Assembly (NCBI GenBank): GCA_039808025.1
Contig: JBDHSK010000001.1
Location: forward strand, 186,001 to 250,000
DNA length: 64,000 nt
Origin: Sandaracinobacteroides sp039808025
Lineage (GTDB): Bacteria; Pseudomonadota; Alphaproteobacteria; Sphingomonadales; Sphingomonadaceae
Reading direction: 5' to 3'
Part shown: positions 50,640-57,693 of the stretch, one piece after another
How the letters are laid out: each line of letters starts with the position of its first letter
Numbering within the stretch: position 1 is the first letter of the stretch
Notes under the pieces: model-generated
What the model was told of the DNA's origin: nothing
Database searches by the model: none
The model's input: the letters and a program-made list of their open reading frames with translations, nothing else
Program-made: the position numbers and the translations under genes

Positions 50640-51836
50640 TTAGCGGCGGGTTTCGGCGAACCAGCGTTCCAGCTGGTCGAGCAGGGTATCGAGCCTGTAG
50701 TTGGCAAGCGCATAGGCCCGGCCGTTGCGGCCCATTTCTGCCCGGCTGGCCAGTGGCAGGGCCATCATCTGGCGAATAGCCGCCGCCAGCCCGGCGCTGT
50801 CGCCAGCCGGCACCGACATTCCTGCCCCGGCATCGCGCACCACCTGCGCCCCCTCGCCGTCAAGCATGGCCAGAATCGGCCGCCCGGCTGCCAGATAGGT
50901 CTGCACCTTGCCCGGAACGGTAAGGGCGAACAGCGGGTCGGGTTTCAGCGAAACCAGCAGGGCGTCGGCTGCAGCAAGGAAACCCGGCATGGCAGAGGCC
51001 GGATGACGGCCGGCAAACGCGAACATGTCATTCAGCCCGCGCGCCGCGACATCGGCCTGCAGTCGCGCCAGATCGCGGCCATCGCCAATGATGCGGAACC
51101 GCACCGGCTCGTCGCGCAGCTGTTCGGCGGCACTGACAACGGCTGGAAAATCCTGCGCCTCACCGATGTTGCCGGCAAAGACGATGGTGAAGGGGCCATG
51201 GCGTTCACCAACCGGCGGCGCCTCGCCCAGATAGGCGTCTTCCACCCAGTTGGGGAAATGGCGGAACTTGTCGGCCCGGCCATAGCGGGCGACATTGGCG
51301 GCAAAACCCCGCGACTGGCCAGGCAGCAGATCAGCCGACGCATAGATGGCGCGCACCAGCCAGCCGACAACCCGCTGCACCCCCTTGCCGCCAATGCCGA
51401 TCGCCGACAGCGTTTCCGGCCAGCAATCGAGTATCCACATCAGCATGGGGGCGCGTTTGATCTTCGCCAGCAGCCCGCCGGGAATGCCTACGGTGACCGG
51501 CGACGTCTGGAACACAAACACCCCGTCGAACCTCTGCCCCCGAAGCTTCCATGGCCCCACCAGTGACGCCACCAGCGCGAAACTGAGATAATTGGCGACC
51601 AGCCCCAGCCTGCCCTGCCCACGCACCCGCTGCCACACCCGCACCACGCTGGCACCGTGATAGTTGGCATAATGCTGCTGGTTGGCCGCAAACGCCTGAT
51701 CGAGCACGCCTTGCGGATAGTTGGGCAGTGAGGTGAGAACGGTGACCGTGTGGCCGCGCGCCACCATGGCGCGCACCAGCTCATTGATACGCAAATCCTC
51801 TGGCCAGAAATACTGGCTGACAACGAGGAGCTTCAC
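50640..51836 (-). CDS. GT4-family glycosyltransferase, WbuB-like (probable L-FucNAc transferase)
   Basis: The start is set at GTG 51836, overlapping the fnlC stop (GTGA), which yields the family-typical MKLLVVSQYFWPEDLRINEL and 398 residues. The donor domain shows PFTIVFAGNIGEAQDFPAVV, RFRIIGDGRD and a C-terminal AMPGFLAAADALLVSLKPD. WbuB of E. coli O26 sits in the same order behind fnlABC and is regarded as an L-FucNAc transferase; the donor assignment here rests on that context. It converges with hisF2, leaving 13 bases. Confidence 0.85.
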   Translation of the reverse strand: MKLLVVSQYFWPEDLRINELVRAMVARGHTVTVLTSLPNYPQGVLDQAFAANQQHYANYHGASVVRVWQRVRGQGRLGLVANYLSFALVASLVGPWKLRGQRFDGVFVFQTSPVTVGIPGGLLAKIKRAPMLMWILDCWPETLSAIGIGGKGVQRVVGWLVRAIYASADLLPGQSRGFAANVARYGRADKFRHFPNWVEDAYLGEAPPVGERHGPFTIVFAGNIGEAQDFPAVVSAAEQLRDEPVRFRIIGDGRDLARLQADVAARGLNDMFAFAGRHPASAMPGFLAAADALLVSLKPDPLFALTVPGKVQTYLAAGRPILAMLDGEGAQVVRDAGAGMSVPAGDSAGLAAAIRQMMALPLASRAEMGRNGRAYALANYRLDTLLDQLERWFAETRR

Positions 51837-52963
51837 CGCACCATCCACACCCTCTGGCGCACATAATCGGTGTAGCTGTGAATGATGCGCACCACTTTTT
51901 CCGAAACATTGGGCATGGTGTAATCCGCCACCGGCCGCAACGTGCGCTGTGGCCCGCGGCCCTGCTGTTCCAGGATTGCGAGCCCCTGCATCACCCGTTC
52001 CAGCGACAGGCCAACCATCATCACCGAGGCCTCCTCCATCGCTTCCGGGCGTTCATGGGCTTCGCGCAGGTTGAGAGCCGGGAAGTTCAGAATCGACGAT
52101 TCCTCGCTGATGGTGCCCGAATCCGACAAGGTGGCGCGCGCCTCGGTCTGCAGTCGCACATAATCGCTGAAGCCCAGCGGTTTCAGCGCCTGAACCAGCG
52201 GATTGAGCGTGATGCCCGCCCGTTCGATGCGCGCACGGGTGCGCGGATGGGTGGAGAGAATCACCGGCAGTCCGTGGCTTTCCGCCACGCCATCGAGAAT
52301 GGCAACCAGCCGCTCGAAATTGCGATCGCTCTCGATGTTTTCCTCGCGGTGGGCGCTCACCACGAAATACTGACCCGGCTGCACCCCCAGCCGAGTGAGC
52401 GCGTCAGACGAGGCAATCCGCTCAGCCTGGGTGGACAGCACCTCGAACATCGGGCTGCCCGTTTTGATCACGCGATCAGGCGGCAGGCCCTCGCGCAGAA
52501 GATATTCGCGGGCGATGTCGGAATAGGTGAGGTTCACATCGGCGATATGATCGACGATGCGGCGATTGGTCTCTTCGGGGACGCGTTCGTCGAAGCAGCG
52601 GTTTCCCGCCTCCATGTGGAACAGCGGCACCTGACGACGCTTGGCGGGGATGGCTGACAGGCAGGAATTGGTATCGCCCAGTACCAGCATGGCCTCGGGC
52701 TGCACCTCGGCCAGCAGGCGGTCGGTGGTGGCGAGAATCTGACCGATGGTTTCCATGGCGCTGCCGCCAGCGGCATTGAGGAAATGATCAGGCCGCCTGA
52801 GGCCAAGATCCTCGAAGAATATCTCGTTCAGTTCGTAATCATAATTCTGGCCGGTATGCACCAGAACATGGTCGGCATGGCGGTCAAGTGCCCGCATCAC
52901 TGCCGACAACCGGATGATCTCGGGCCGGGTTCCCACCACCGTCATCACTTTCAGGCGTTTCAT
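51833..52963 (-). CDS. fnlC: UDP-N-acetyl-L-talosamine 2-epimerase (FnlC/CapG/WbjD family)
   Basis: The start is ATG 52963 overlapping the fnlB stop, giving 376 residues. The non-hydrolysing 2-epimerase fold of the WecB family is shown by KVMTVVGTRPEIIRLSAVM, HTGQNYDYELNEIFFEDL, LGDTNSCLSAI, HMEAGNRCFDERVPEETNRRIVDH and LSDSGTISEESSIL. HMEAGNRCFD..VPEE is shared with CapG/FnlC, which makes UDP-L-FucNAc. WbpI, which would act on the diacetamido uronic acid, is from the same superfamily, so a second role cannot be excluded. It is co-translated with fnlB and the downstream glycosyltransferase. Confidence 0.9.
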   Translation of the reverse strand: MKRLKVMTVVGTRPEIIRLSAVMRALDRHADHVLVHTGQNYDYELNEIFFEDLGLRRPDHFLNAAGGSAMETIGQILATTDRLLAEVQPEAMLVLGDTNSCLSAIPAKRRQVPLFHMEAGNRCFDERVPEETNRRIVDHIADVNLTYSDIAREYLLREGLPPDRVIKTGSPMFEVLSTQAERIASSDALTRLGVQPGQYFVVSAHREENIESDRNFERLVAILDGVAESHGLPVILSTHPRTRARIERAGITLNPLVQALKPLGFSDYVRLQTEARATLSDSGTISEESSILNFPALNLREAHERPEAMEEASVMMVGLSLERVMQGLAILEQQGRGPQRTLRPVADYTMPNVSEKVVRIIHSYTDYVRQRVWMVR

Positions 52964-54063
52964 GGCTCGACCTTTGCAGCAATGGTGTCGGGTCGCTGGC
53001 GGTCGAACACCTCGTTGGCCCATACCAGCACGATCAGTTCGTCATCGCCCAGATTCACCACGTCATGCGTCCAGCCGGGGATGGTATCGACAATGCAAGG
53101 GGTGGCGGCATCGGCATCAACATCAACCCGCTCGCCTGAGATGAGGTGACGGAAACGAAACCGCGCCCTGCCCTTCACCACCAGGAACTTCTCGCTCTTA
53201 CTGTGGTGGTAATGGCTGCCACGCTCGACTCCGGGCACCTGGGTGAAAAAGCTGACCTGACCGCTGGCCGGAGTCTTGATGGCTTCGGCAAAGATGCCGC
53301 GGGAGTCGCCATACACCGGGATGGGGTAGGAAAACTGATCGGCAGGCAGGTGTGACAGCAAGGTTGCATAGAGTGCGCGCGGCAGGCCGTACCCGGTTTC
53401 TCCGACACCCAGCAACGGTCGTTGTTCAGCCATGGTGCGGATGGTGTCGGCAACTGCGCCGACAGTCGTCTGGTATTCCGGAGTTACGGCCGGGTGACTT
53501 AGCCCATGGACGGGCGATTCAAGGGCGGCAATCAGGGCGGCCACCACATCATCGACATAAACGAGAGTGAGGGGTGCCGACGGGTCATTGATTGTAAGCG
53601 GCAGGCCGCGTGCCGCCTGATGGCAGAAAGTGGCAACGGCGGAATTATAGAAGGGACGCGCCCATTTGCCAAACACATTGGGAAGCCGAAAAATACCGAT
53701 GTCGGCAACATCGGCAACCGCAGCCAGTGCCTGCTCGGCTGCCAGCTTGCTGTCGCCATAGGGGTTGCCGCGCGATGCCTGCGTTGACGAGGTGAACACC
53801 ACTGGCAACCGACGGCCAAGCGTTCGGAGTTCATCGGCCAATCGCCCGGCAAGGCCCTGATTGTCGGCGATGAACCCCTCAGGCGAAGGCGGACGGTTGG
53901 CTCCGGCCAGATGGGCGACGCCATCGGCGATGGAAAGCAGTTCGCCAAGCGATTCAGCGGGCGTCGCGCGGGTGAAAGCGATGGGCTCGTGGCCGCGTTC
54001 ACCAAGGGCAACAGCAAGATTGCGGCCGAGAAACCCATCGGCGCCAGTGATCAGGATGCGCAT
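52960..54063 (-). CDS. fnlB: Bifunctional 3-epimerase/C4-reductase for UDP-L-FucNAc (FnlB/CapF/WbjC family)
   Basis: This 367-residue two-domain protein has an N-terminal SDR domain (MRILITGADGFLGRNLAVAL, PNVFGKWARPFYNSAVATFC, VYVDDVVAALI) that reduces C4. The C-terminal cupin (about residues 250-360; HYHHSKSEKFLVVKGRARFRF, then DVVNLGDDELIVLVWANEVFD) does 3-epimerisation. This fusion is specific for CapF/FnlB. The histidines of HYHH fit the cupin metal site. It is one base downstream of fnlA and overlaps fnlC by four bases. Confidence 0.93.
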   Translation of the reverse strand: MRILITGADGFLGRNLAVALGERGHEPIAFTRATPAESLGELLSIADGVAHLAGANRPPSPEGFIADNQGLAGRLADELRTLGRRLPVVFTSSTQASRGNPYGDSKLAAEQALAAVADVADIGIFRLPNVFGKWARPFYNSAVATFCHQAARGLPLTINDPSAPLTLVYVDDVVAALIAALESPVHGLSHPAVTPEYQTTVGAVADTIRTMAEQRPLLGVGETGYGLPRALYATLLSHLPADQFSYPIPVYGDSRGIFAEAIKTPASGQVSFFTQVPGVERGSHYHHSKSEKFLVVKGRARFRFRHLISGERVDVDADAATPCIVDTIPGWTHDVVNLGDDELIVLVWANEVFDRQRPDTIAAKVEP

Positions 54064-54064
54064 C

Positions 54065-55099
54065 TCAGGCCTCGGGTTCGACCTGTTCGCCAGCCAGCAT
54101 GGCGCGAATGAAGGGCAGTTTCAGAAGCAGCTGCTTGGTGCCCTCGACATCGAGCCTTCTGGTATTGTGGCTGTTGTAATCGAGCGCCTCTGTGATCTGG
54201 GTTTCACCCTCGACAATATATTTGGAATAATTCAGGGTACGGCTGTCGGGGATGATGCGGTAATAATCCCCGAGATCTTCGGCGCCGGCCATTTCTTCGC
54301 GCGTGAGCAGGGTTTCATAAACTTTTTCACCATGGCGGGTACCGATGATGTTCACCGGGTGATCAGGAACCCCGAACAACTGTTTCAGCGCCGTTGCCAG
54401 ATCGCCGACGGTGGATGCCGGCGCCTTCTGCACGAAGATTTCGCCATTATGGCCATGGCTGAAGGCATACAGCACCAGTTCGACGGCATCAGCGAGCGAC
54501 ATCATGAACCGGGTCATTCCCGGATCGGTGATGGTGATTGGCTGGCCATGGCGGATCTGGTTGATGAACAGCGGGATGACCGAGCCACGTGATGCCATGA
54601 CGTTGCCATAACGGGTTCCACAGATGGTGGTGGAGCTGCCGATCGCCAGCCGGCCGTTCGCCACCATCACCTTTTCCATCAGTGCCTTCGACATGCCCAT
54701 GGCGTTTATGGGATAGACGGCCTTGTCGGTCGACAGGCAGATGACCCGCCCGACCCCATGGGCAACCGCCGCTTCCAGCACATTGCCGGTGCCAAGGATG
54801 TTGGTCTGCACTGCCTGCATCGGGTAGAATTCACACGACGGCACCTGTTTCAGGGCTGCTGCATGAAATATGAAATCAGCGCCGCGCACCGCGCCGTCAA
54901 CGCTGCGTTGGTCGCGCACATCGCCAAGGATGAACTTCAGCTTGTCGGACTGGTAGCGGGCCCGCATATCGTCCTGCTTTTTCTCGTCGCGCGAGAAAAT
55001 GCGGATCTCGGCAATATCGGTTTCGAGGAATCGTTGCAGAACCGCATTGCCAAAGGAGCCGGTGCCCCCGGTAATCAACAGGGTCTTGTTATCGAACAT
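54065..55099 (-). CDS. fnlA: UDP-GlcNAc 4,6-dehydratase/5-epimerase, short soluble type (FnlA/CapE/WbjB family)
   Basis: The start is ATG 55099 (MFDNKTLLITGGTGSFGNAVL), giving 344 residues. It is an extended SDR with the NAD loop TGGTGSFG. The catalytic Met-x3-Lys replaces Tyr-x3-Lys (NAMGMSKALMEK), as in CapE and PseB. HAAALKQVPSCEFYPMQAVQTN and GTRHGEKVYETLLTREE are group signatures. It has no N-terminal membrane domain, so it is not the WbpM type. It is the first gene of the fnlA-fnlB-fnlC-glycosyltransferase unit, which faces the forward genes. Confidence 0.93.
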   Translation of the reverse strand: MFDNKTLLITGGTGSFGNAVLQRFLETDIAEIRIFSRDEKKQDDMRARYQSDKLKFILGDVRDQRSVDGAVRGADFIFHAAALKQVPSCEFYPMQAVQTNILGTGNVLEAAVAHGVGRVICLSTDKAVYPINAMGMSKALMEKVMVANGRLAIGSSTTICGTRYGNVMASRGSVIPLFINQIRHGQPITITDPGMTRFMMSLADAVELVLYAFSHGHNGEIFVQKAPASTVGDLATALKQLFGVPDHPVNIIGTRHGEKVYETLLTREEMAGAEDLGDYYRIIPDSRTLNYSKYIVEGETQITEALDYNSHNTRRLDVEGTKQLLLKLPFIRAMLAGEQVEPEA

Positions 55100-55222
55100 G
55101 GGTGAAGCGCTATCCAATGCTGCTGGTTTGCCGTTGCAGCCGCCAATGCCCCAGACCATGGGCTTCCGTCCACCCCCGTCGTAAACCGATGCCTTGCAGA
55201 AACAGCGACAGCAAAGTCAAAT

Positions 55223-55275
55223 CTGGTATCTTCCGTTAACTTCTGACAGATATCAGGCGGGAAGACGGATACCAG
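55223..55275 (+). promoter_or_regulatory. Extended hairpin in the leader of the YadA-head-like gene
   Basis: CTGGTATC (55223-55230) pairs perfectly with GATACCAG (55268-55275). Inside, TTCC can pair with GGAA next to a bulge, and CTGA/TCAG (55243-55256) forms an apical stem. The 3' arm abuts the purine-rich ribosome site of the gene starting at 55290. It could be an attenuator or temperature-sensitive translation switch; only the pairing is seen. Confidence 0.5.
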
Positions 55276-55289
55276 GGAAGGGACAGGCG

Positions 55290-56180
55290 ATGACCGCGAC
55301 ATCGGTGACCATGGTGGTGGACGAAACACGGGTGACGGCCATATGGCCGACACAGGCCAATTATTTCAGCCAGGCGGCAGGGCCTATAACAGAGCCTTCA
55401 GGACACCATAACATGGGCTTCGGGCTGGGTGCCGTCGCCAGCGTGACCACAGGCGTGATGAACGTCGGGATGGGCTTTCAGGCACTGGGTTCGGTAAAGA
55501 CCGGCTCAGACAACACAGCTTTCGGTGGCGGTGTTTTGCAGACCCTGACCAACGGGATCGGCAACACCGGCATGGGCCGGCTGGCACTGGCCAACGCCAC
55601 CGTCACATCCGCCAACACCGGGATCGGCGACACGGCGTTGGAATTCCTGACCACCGGGCAAGCCAACACCGCCATCGGCTATTCAGCCGGCATCAGGGTG
55701 ACGACCGGCTCTCATAATGTGCTGGCTGGCAATTTTGCCGGCGGGCACAGTGTCGTTGGTACCTCGTGCACATTCAGTCGCTGCGTGCTGCTTGGCTCTG
55801 AAGCGGCGATGGCGTTGGTTTCCGGGCATGACAATGTGGTCGTCGGATATCGTGGTTTGCATGTGGCAACTGGCGGACAGAATGTGGGGGCGGGAACCGA
55901 GACGCTGCGAGTTCTCAGCTCCGGCGCCGGTAATGTGGCGATCGGCCACCAATCAGGGTGGCGCATCACGACGGGAAGCGGGAATGTGTTTGTCGGCCGC
56001 AACGCCGGCCAGTCTGGTGCCCAGAAAGTCGATGCCAGCAACAGCGTGGCAATAGGCGAAGACACCTGGACCACAGCCAGTAATCAGGTGGTGATCGGCA
56101 ATTCCCTGACCGCCGAAGTGATTCTGGGTGGCGTTTCCTTCACGAAGGCCCAGCTGCTGGCACTGAAGGCGCTGGTTTAG
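55290..56180 (+). CDS. YadA-head-like repeat protein without signal peptide
   Basis: The start is ATG 55290 after an AGGGAAGGGACAGG ribosome site, giving 296 residues. From about residue 40 the protein is built of 14-20-residue repeats with patterns such as GSDNTAFGGG, GIGNTGMGRLAL, GQANTAIGYSAG, GSHNVLAGNFAG, GHDNVVVGYRGL, GAGNVAIGHQSG and SNQVVIGNSL. These N-x-x-x-G repeats are those of the left-handed beta-roll of trimeric autotransporter heads and of some phage tail fibres. It has no signal peptide, stalk, or C-terminal barrel anchor. The end (GGVSFTKAQLLALKALV) resembles a short trimerisation tail. Function is unknown; it borders the polysaccharide locus. Confidence 0.75.
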   Translation: MTATSVTMVVDETRVTAIWPTQANYFSQAAGPITEPSGHHNMGFGLGAVASVTTGVMNVGMGFQALGSVKTGSDNTAFGGGVLQTLTNGIGNTGMGRLALANATVTSANTGIGDTALEFLTTGQANTAIGYSAGIRVTTGSHNVLAGNFAGGHSVVGTSCTFSRCVLLGSEAAMALVSGHDNVVVGYRGLHVATGGQNVGAGTETLRVLSSGAGNVAIGHQSGWRITTGSGNVFVGRNAGQSGAQKVDASNSVAIGEDTWTTASNQVVIGNSLTAEVILGGVSFTKAQLLALKALV

Positions 56181-56283
56181 GTGGAGGACACGCGTAACCA
56201 GTTCGGATTCTGCCAGCACCTCTTGGGGAACCGTGCATATGGCTTGACTTGTGCGACGGGCTGGGGCATCCGCGCCAGCCACA

Positions 56284-56330
56284 GGGGGCGGCAACGCCCC
56301 CAAATGTCAACGGGGGCGGTAACGCCTCTC
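56284..56330. terminator. Two tandem GNRA-loop hairpins between the repeat-protein gene and tRNA-Thr
   Basis: GGGGGCG-GCAA-CGCCCCC (56284-56301) is a perfect seven-base-pair stem with a GCAA tetraloop. A second near copy, GGGGGCG-GTAA-CGCC (56312-56326), follows ten bases later with a shorter stem. There is no T-tract. They may end the upstream transcript or shape the tRNA precursor. Confidence 0.5.
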
Positions 56331-56339
56331 AAGACAGTT

Positions 56340-56414
<75 letters not shown>

Positions 56415-56521
56415 TTTCTTCAGAAATCATTCTCCGGAAATCAACCTGAAACGCCCCGACCTCCGGTGAATCCACCGGCCGGACCGCACGCAGGCGGCCC
56501 GGCCGGCTGTAATATGGACTG

Positions 56522-57604
56522 TCAGCCTTTCACCGTCACTTCGACGCGGCGGGCACCGGCATAGCTTTCGGAGGTGTCGGTGGCCTCGGCCGGCTTGTCG
56601 AGATCGATGCGATCTGCAGCAAAGCCGGCGGCAACCAGAGCCGCCTTCACGTTTTCGGCCCGCGTTTTGGCAAGTGCCGCGTTGGCAGCGGCATCGCCCG
56701 TCGGGTCGTTAAAGCCGGAAACCGAGACGCGCGCGTCAGGATGTGCATCAACATAGGCTTTCACCGCCGCCGATTCCGCTGCCAGGTCGTTGCTGACCTC
56801 GCTCTTGGCGACATCAAAGAACACGATCAGCACCGGGCGTCCTTCGCGTTCTTCCGCTGCAACACCAGCCCCCGGTGGCGCCACCACAGGTGCAGGCGCC
56901 GTGACCGGCGCGGTCTCTACCGCGGCAGTATCGGCGGGCGCCGAAACAGGCGCTTCCTTGTGGCCTCGCCCGAAGAACAGCCAGCCCAGCAGCCCCAGAA
57001 CCGCCAGCCCCAACAGCAGCCATTTCCAGGTACCGGGCTTGGCAGCTTCTTCTACCACCGGCACTGCCGCAGTCGCGGCCGAAGCCACAGGCGAGACCAG
57101 ACGCCGAATTTCTGCCGGCAGGGCGGATGCAAAACTGTCTTTTTCAGAGATCAGCAGGTTACGCACGCCATCGACCGAGGGATTGGCCCCCAGCAATTTG
57201 CCCAGGCCACCAGCCACCAGCGGCCCGGCCATGCTCATCAGGCCATTCACGGTGCTGCCTTTCAGGCCGAACAACCCGGCGACCGCCGCAACCACCGGAG
57301 CCATGTTGGAACCAAGCAACTGGCCAGCGAGATCGCCAAGCCCGCCCGCCGAGCCGCCGGGAGCAAGTGCGGCTGCCGGATTGTCGAGCGGATTGCCGCC
57401 AGCCAGACCCTTGGTCAGCATCGACACCAGACCGCCAATATCGCCGCCAGACGCTGCCTTGCCGGCAAAGGCGCTGAGCAGCAGAGGCACGATACCGGAA
57501 AGACCCTTGATGGCCGCATCGGGGCTTTCGCCAAAATGGGAACCAAGCAGGTCGCCCGCATTGGCGGGAAGCGACGACAGGATAGTTTCAAAGAGGTTGG
57601 CCAT
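56522..57604 (-). CDS. DUF937 (YidB-like) protein fused to an OmpA-type peptidoglycan-binding domain
   Basis: This 360-residue protein has three parts. Residues 1-150 form a glycine/alanine-rich helical DUF937-like region (GLSGIVPLLLSAFAGKAASGGDIGGL, LLGSNMAPVVAAVAGLFGLKG). A single membrane helix lies near 195-212 (WLLLGLAVLGLLGWLFFG). After a proline/alanine linker comes an OmpA C-terminal domain (VLIVFFDVAKSEVSNDLAAESAAVKAYVDAHPDARVSV, then NAALAKTRAENVKAALVAAG). It lacks a classic signal peptide, so the DUF937 part is probably cytoplasmic with the OmpA domain outside. The role is probably envelope-related but unproven. Confidence 0.85.
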   Translation of the reverse strand: MANLFETILSSLPANAGDLLGSHFGESPDAAIKGLSGIVPLLLSAFAGKAASGGDIGGLVSMLTKGLAGGNPLDNPAAALAPGGSAGGLGDLAGQLLGSNMAPVVAAVAGLFGLKGSTVNGLMSMAGPLVAGGLGKLLGANPSVDGVRNLLISEKDSFASALPAEIRRLVSPVASAATAAVPVVEEAAKPGTWKWLLLGLAVLGLLGWLFFGRGHKEAPVSAPADTAAVETAPVTAPAPVVAPPGAGVAAEEREGRPVLIVFFDVAKSEVSNDLAAESAAVKAYVDAHPDARVSVSGFNDPTGDAAANAALAKTRAENVKAALVAAGFAADRIDLDKPAEATDTSESYAGARRVEVTVKG

Positions 57605-57693
57605 CAGTTGTGCTCCTGTTGATAGTGGCCAGACGATGGCATACTTCCAATTCCTCTGTCCATCCCATTTCAGAAATGCCGGAATTGACTACA

